A stretch of 47,337 nt of DNA, taken from positions 1 to 47,337 of the forward strand of contig JAISZB010000268.1 in the NCBI GenBank assembly GCA_031269465.1. The letters run 5' to 3'. This stretch comes from Clostridiales bacterium. GTDB taxonomy: Bacteria > Bacillota > Clostridia > Lachnospirales > WQUN01. Below the pieces are notes generated by a model, which saw only the letters and a list, made by a program, of their open reading frames with translations, had not been told where the DNA came from and ran no database searches. Shown here one piece after another: positions 43,389 to 47,337 of this stretch. The first letter of the stretch is position 1, and every line of letters begins with the position of its first letter. The position numbers and the translations under genes are program-made.

Positions 43389-44567
43389 ATGCTTAATTTT
43401 GATTTCTATGCGCCGGCTCGAATTCTCTTCGGAAAGGGAACCCAATCCCAGATAGGCTCTTTGCTAAAGCCTCATGCAAAAAAAGTGCTCTTGCACTACG
43501 GCGGAGGCAGCATTAAAAAGAGCGGGCTTTACGATGAAGTGACCGCATCGCTTTTGGAAAGCGAGATCCCATTCGTGGAGCTGGGGGGAGTTGCGCCTAA
43601 TCCAAGACTCTCCCTGGTGCGCGAAGGAATCGCCCTCTGCAGGAAGGAAAACGTAGACCTGATACTGGCAGTAGGGGGAGGCAGCGCCATCGATTCCTCA
43701 AAGGCCATAGCCATGGGCGTATTCCAAGAAGGCGACGTCTGGGATGTCTATGAGCAGTCAACAGCTATAGAAAAGGCCCTTCCTGTTGCAGTCATCCTCA
43801 CGATACCCGCAGCCGGCAGCGAATCCAGCGGCGACACCGTGTTAACCAATGAGGAGAAAAAGCTCAAATACGGCTATGGAAGCCCGCGCCTGCGGCCGCT
43901 TCTAAGCATAATGAACCCTGAACTCTTCTTCACCCTGCCTAAAAATCAAATAGCAAACGGCATTGCCGACATGATGAGCCATGTCTTTGAACGCTATTTT
44001 ACGAATACGACTCACACGGATCTGACAGACAATCTTTGTGAAGCCGTGCTTAAAACAATAATGAAAAACGCGCCGCTTGTTATAGCTGATCCTAAAAACT
44101 ACGATGCTTGGAGCGAAATCGGATTCAGCGGAACTGTAGCCCACAACGGCCTTGTTGGAATGGGGCGAGAGCAGGACTGGGCCTGCCACGGCATGGAGCA
44201 CGAGCTCAGCGCAATCTATGATGTTGCGCATGGCGCAGGCCTTGCCGTCCTCACTCCCGCGTGGATGTCCTATGTATATAAAGACAACCTCAGCATGTTT
44301 GTTCAGTTTGCAGTCAACGTGATGGGAGTAAGCGGCAGCTACAGGGATCCTGAAGCCATAGTGCTTGAAGGGATCGCTCGGCTGCGAGAGTTTTTCAATA
44401 AGCTGGGCCTCCCGGCTGCTCTTAAAGATTTGGGCATTGATGAGGAGAACCTGGAGCTGATGGCGAAAAAATCCACTGGAGCGGCTTTCGATGATGAAAG
44501 CCCGATAGGAAGCTTGAAAAGGCTATATTGGCAGGATGTGCTCGAGATTTATAAACTGGTGCGCTGA
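43389..44567 (+). CDS. Iron-containing alcohol dehydrogenase (BDH type)
   Basis: A 392-residue group III alcohol dehydrogenase similar to NADPH-dependent butanol dehydrogenases. FYAPARILFGKGT starts the nucleotide domain, with the GGGS motif in ILAVGGGSAIDSSKAIAMG (about residues 94-112). Metal ligands lie in GIADMMSHVFERYF and in ACHGMEHELSAIYDVAHGAGLAV (three histidines). Start is ATG 43389 after GAAAGGATGGCA; ATG 43380 is also in frame. It follows the aldo-keto reductase on the same strand but after a 470-bp gap with a MITE, so it is probably its own unit. Confidence 0.94.
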   Translation: MLNFDFYAPARILFGKGTQSQIGSLLKPHAKKVLLHYGGGSIKKSGLYDEVTASLLESEIPFVELGGVAPNPRLSLVREGIALCRKENVDLILAVGGGSAIDSSKAIAMGVFQEGDVWDVYEQSTAIEKALPVAVILTIPAAGSESSGDTVLTNEEKKLKYGYGSPRLRPLLSIMNPELFFTLPKNQIANGIADMMSHVFERYFTNTTHTDLTDNLCEAVLKTIMKNAPLVIADPKNYDAWSEIGFSGTVAHNGLVGMGREQDWACHGMEHELSAIYDVAHGAGLAVLTPAWMSYVYKDNLSMFVQFAVNVMGVSGSYRDPEAIVLEGIARLREFFNKLGLPAALKDLGIDEENLELMAKKSTGAAFDDESPIGSLKRLYWQDVLEIYKLVR

Positions 44568-44570
44568 CTC

Positions 44571-44726
44571 GATATGAAACCGCCTGTTTTGGAAATTGGC
44601 CGCCCATCAAGTGCGAAATGCCGATATCGGCATTTCGCAACTTGAAAGCGCTGAATTCTTGCATTTAAGAATATCAGCGCCAGTGTACAGCCAGTCTAGA
44701 ATAGGCGCTTTTGACCGCAAATGGGC
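44571..44726. repeat. MITE-like element, copy 30 (double core)
   Basis: It holds the perfect palindromic core GCGAAATGCCGATATCGGCA(TTTCGC) followed by the alternative hairpin gcgctgaattcttgcattta...atatcagcgcc. It ends tttgaccgcaaatggg. Both core types in one copy suggest recombination between copies. Confidence 0.72.
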
Positions 44727-44768
44727 CGGCAAGCAAAATGAATTCCGCTTTAAGCAATTTATGAAAAT

Positions 44769-44818
44769 AAAGAGCCGGATAATAAGGAGAAATCATTCCC
44801 TTCTTACCCGGCTCTTTA
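44769..44818. terminator. Terminator between convergent genes
   Basis: AAAGAGCCGG pairs with CCGGCTCTTT, extended by taa/tta and aagg/ccctt pairs. It can serve the minus-strand gene 44852-45511 and plus-strand readthrough. Confidence 0.7.
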
Positions 44819-44851
44819 TCACTTTAGACGCCGTTCAGGCGCAGCTCATAT

Positions 44852-45511
44852 TCAGCCGTCAATTTCATCATCCTCATACTCAAAGCCATTTTCCTGCAGA
44901 TCCTTCCCACATGCCCCGCCATCATCGTCGTCAAAGAAGACCTCATCTTCCTTCTCCAGCCTGAGCAAGCTTTTCACTTTAGCTCGAACCCTCTTCACCT
45001 CAACTTGAGGAGAGAAAAAATCCAAGCAGTTCCAATCCAATACAACCAACTTGTTTTCAGGGGTTACATACCAGGATTCAACATCTTCCACCGCATTCCT
45101 GTTTATTATGCTATTGCCAAGCATTGCAAGGAATTCATTGAACATCATAAGCCTTTCCATAAATGAGAGTTCAGGCGCCGCCTCCGAAAAAGGCCTCAAC
45201 GAAGAAAACGGAGCACCCGGAACCTGAAGGACGATCAAGCAGCGACCGTTCTCATTTTCAGCGTCCTTCACGACCTCTACGAGCTTTGGAGCGCAGTTGA
45301 GCCCTATCACCTTTGCAAGCTCGAAGTTCCTTATAGCAGCTTCGCGTTTTTTCAGTTCTCCTTCAGTTATGTAATAATCATCGACATATTGCCATCCATC
45401 TTTTTCGTTTATAAAGCCCGCTTTCTTCTGGGCATTCAATGCATCAAGAAATTCGCCTTTCTTAAAGCCCTCTAAAAGAGTTTTGAGTTCATTGGGCAAT
45501 CCTTTTTCCAT
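44852..45511 (-). CDS. Unrecognised acidic-tailed protein
   Basis: A 219-residue protein that I cannot assign. The N-terminus is ELKTLLEGFKKGEFLDALNAQKK. The middle (FELAKVIGLNCAPKLVEVV and LIVLQVPGAPFSSL) and the stretch IINRNAVEDVESWYVTPENKLVVLDWN look somewhat like a degenerate kinase fold, where VLDWN would sit at the metal site. The last 25 residues are strongly acidic (FFDDDDGG, YEDDEIDG). No signal or membrane segment. The start is ATG 45511 after GGGAAGGTTT; a terminator follows. Base composition is like the neighbours. Confidence 0.72.
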   Translation of the reverse strand: MEKGLPNELKTLLEGFKKGEFLDALNAQKKAGFINEKDGWQYVDDYYITEGELKKREAAIRNFELAKVIGLNCAPKLVEVVKDAENENGRCLIVLQVPGAPFSSLRPFSEAAPELSFMERLMMFNEFLAMLGNSIINRNAVEDVESWYVTPENKLVVLDWNCLDFFSPQVEVKRVRAKVKSLLRLEKEDEVFFDDDDGGACGKDLQENGFEYEDDEIDG

Positions 45512-45882
45512 ATCAAAATAAACCTTCCCTGCTTTTTAAGTTCTTGAGCTTGCCTTTGGCGACTTCGCAGCATGAGAGGGGTTCCTGGGACTCCTCAGCT
45601 TTTGCGCGCGCCGCTCTAATTGATGTCATTATCCGCACAGCTCAAAATTGACTCATTTAAATGCGCGTCGGTTTGAGCGCAGCAATCGTTGCGGCAATTT
45701 ATCGAATATCGTCGCAATTGATATGATTATAGCAATTATTCAGACCTTTGGCAATATATCTCAGCATTTTGGTTTGATACTGATTGCATATTTCTGGATC
45801 ATTATAGCGAATTATTTTTTCCATAATAAAGAATAATATTTGGCAATGCTTGGCATACTGTATATATGAAAGGATGATAGCC
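45512..45882. other. AT-rich intergenic region
   Basis: No supported gene. It should contain the minus-strand promoter of the acidic protein gene and possibly the left end of the ISL3 element. Confidence 0.4.
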
Positions 45883-46338
45883 ATGACAAAATCAAACCGA
45901 CCGGATTACAGAAAAGTATTCATCAATGATTCATTGGCGATTAAGTTCGACATAGACGAATCGTACTCAATTATTGCCTGCGAGATGAAAAACAATGAGC
46001 TGCATATCAGGCTGAAGATAAAGGACGAAATCTTTGAATGCGGAAACTGCGGCAAGGGCGAGGCAAAGATAAATGAAGCGAAAGAAATGACATGGCGCCA
46101 CGTCAACTTGAATTCGAGGAAAACCTTCGTTCATATGCGCGTGCCGATTGTAAAATGCCGTTCATGCGGAAAATCCGAATGCTGGACCCCTGGATGGGCA
46201 AGCAAAAATGGATTGTTTACCCTAGAATTTGAAAGGCAGATCAAGCGAATGGGAAATTCATGCAGCGTCACGCAGATTGCGGAAGCTTTAGGCGAGAATG
46301 AAACCCAGATTTGGCGTACGCTGAATAAAGTTATATGA
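45883..46338 (+). pseudogene. ISL3-family transposase, N-terminal fragment
   Basis: A 151-residue frame with the ISL3 zinc-finger domain: CGNCGKGEAK (about residues 50-60), WRHVNLNSRKTFVHMRVPIVKCRSCGKSECWTP, then a helix-turn-helix CSVTQIAEALGENETQIWRTL. Intact ISL3 transposases are about 400 residues; the DDE catalytic part is missing after the stop at 46338. The ATG 45883 follows GAAAGGATGATAGCC. It is either a truncated relic or a small DNA-binding derivative. Confidence 0.82.
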
Positions 46339-46852
46339 GTTTCGCTCTGGCTAACGGCCGAAAGCCAAGGCTCCAGGAAGCGTCCATTCGGCATGCGCTA
46401 GAAATTTTAAGATCATGCTTGCTCCGAAATCCGCTCAGTTGATAGCGCAATTATGCTGATATGCTGGCATATGCGAAATTATAGCAGGATGTCAATTGAA
46501 GCATTGTACAATGCGCCCTCAAAATCTGTACTTCCCACTGCGCATCAGCACTGCTGAAAAGCAGTGCGGCCTACTGAGAAGAATGTTTCCATTAGATTTT
46601 GAATGAGGGCAGGCATGGGCATATGCTGGCTTCAAACAGCGATCCCCCAACATTGAAGGCAGTTTATATTGTTCGACATATTCAGCCCATACCCGAGACG
46701 CCTTTTCAAACGAGCTGCTCTTTGTGCAAAAACCGCATGGGAAGTCGGTTTATAAAGCCAGGCCTTTTCCGCTGAAAATTGCTATTTTATAAAAAACATA
46801 ACCAAAACCGCAACATTACGTTAGGGACACCTACATCGCTTTCATGCTAAAC
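46339..46852. other. Gene-free stretch after the transposase relic
   Basis: About 500 bp with no supported gene and no remaining ISL3 catalytic region. Scattered MITE-like words (tatgctgatatgctgg near 46452) suggest decayed copies. Confidence 0.4.
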
Positions 46853-46985
46853 TGCTGATTTGGGGACAAAATTACCTGATTTGAGGTCGTTGATCCACTT
46901 TCAATGTGCGAAATGCAGATATCGGCATTTCGCACTAATTGTATATTCCGACCTCAAAATTGGAACTATCCAATGCAACTCAGCA
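46853..46985. repeat. MITE-like element, copy 31
   Basis: A 133-bp copy TGCTGATTTGGGGACAAAAT to ccaatgcaactcagca (followed by TA). The centre gtgcgaaatgcagatatcgg...catttcgcac is a near-perfect hairpin flanked by paired gaggtcg/cgacctc arms. Confidence 0.82.
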
Positions 46986-47216
46986 TATCTATGGCGGTTG
47001 CGCTTAACCTCACCTCCAAGGATAAACAAAGCCGAATATTGAGCAGCCTGATACATCTCGCGTCGGCTACCCTTGCCTTTGGCAAGCTGTTCCTGCTGCC
47101 AAGCCCGCAACTGACTTTCACCTCAGATCTGTCATTCATACTGGGCACGCATCCAACTGATGTTCTGTATATCACAACGTCAGTTGCGCTAATCTTTATT
47201 AAGTTTTCCCTATTCA

Positions 47217-47272
47217 TACTGATTTTCGTACTAAACTGACTTTTTTAGAGCTTGATTATCCATTGAGCGGCG
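47217..47272. repeat. MITE-like element, copy 32 (cut at the window end)
   Basis: TACTGATTTTCGTACTAAAC, ttagagcttgattatccatt and gagcgg are family sequence. After 47272 the match ends abruptly in homopolymer-rich sequence, just where the core hairpin should begin. Confidence 0.7.
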
Positions 47273-47337
47273 GGGGATTGGGCGTTACGGCGTTATGGGC
47301 CCCCCCGGGGTGTTGTGTAAAAAAAACCAGAGGAAAA

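Noticed and set aside
45648..45836. 62-codon hydrophobic frame
   Set aside because: AT-rich sequence gives hydrophobic frames by chance. There is no ribosome site, and a minus-strand frame of similar quality overlaps it.
1..47337. tRNA, rRNA or other standard structural RNA genes
   Set aside because: I looked for cloverleaf and TPsiC-like signatures and for rRNA, SRP, tmRNA and RNase P core motifs and found none. A covariance scan would be needed to be certain.

Overview
The window is chromosome of an endospore-forming Firmicute, most likely in class Clostridia. The spore evidence is an alpha/beta-type small acid-soluble spore protein, a GerW/YtfJ protein next to its DUF2953 partner, the GPR germination protease beside ribosomal protein S20, a Spo0E-like phosphatase and a LysM-CAP spore/wall protein. 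Ribosome binding sites are strong AGGAGG types, and several genes start with TTG or GTG. There are no rRNA, tRNA or CRISPR loci. I cannot name the species.

Layout. 1-1.9 kb is a transposon graveyard: a 24-bp tandem array, a broken iscB with its upstream omegaRNA (HEARO RNA), and a TnpB-like tail. 1.9-9.8 kb carries a Schlafen/AlbA-type ATP-binding regulator, an SASP gene, the DUF2953-gerW pair, a TIGR01906 membrane protein, a second omegaRNA with no iscB, and an M23 peptidase. 10.1-11.1 kb is a GC-rich broken SLH-domain gene. 11.5-21.2 kb holds a P-loop ATPase, a LysM-CAP protein, a DUF815 ATPase, an Orn/Lys/Arg decarboxylase-family enzyme, murA, rpsT and gpr. 21.2-24.1 kb is nearly gene-free. 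24.1-26.6 kb has a carD-PHP pair, a 42-residue small gene with its own leader, and a GNAT acetyltransferase.

27.0-31.4 kb (minus strand) is the most notable region. It is one tight operon: JAMM metallopeptidase, MoaD/ThiS-like ubiquitin-fold sulfur carrier, MoeZ-like E1 with a rhodanese domain, family 2A encapsulin shell protein, and a cysteine desulfurase with an N-terminal extension typical of encapsulin cargo. Together they suggest sulfur drawn from cysteine inside or at a protein shell and passed to, or exchanged with, a ubiquitin-like thiocarboxylate carrier that the JAMM enzyme processes.

31.9-45.5 kb carries a Spo0E-like protein, a ComEC-like metallo-beta-lactamase with DUF3006, a peptidoglycan-binding protein, RNase HI with a class B PBP, a DeoR regulator, a two-gene chromate transporter, a MerR regulator with an aldo-keto reductase, an iron-type alcohol dehydrogenase and an unrecognised acidic protein. 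A truncated ISL3 transposase follows.

The intergenic DNA is filled by one family of short palindromic elements, at least 25 copies or fragments in 47 kb. They have termini close to TRCTGATTTTCAT or TRCTGATTTGCAT and a core around GCGAAATGCCGATATC. Several are flanked by TA on both sides, and some are inserted inside other copies, so they look like mariner/IS630-type MITEs. Some copies supply or abut the stop codons of neighbouring genes. No autonomous partner transposase is present in the window.
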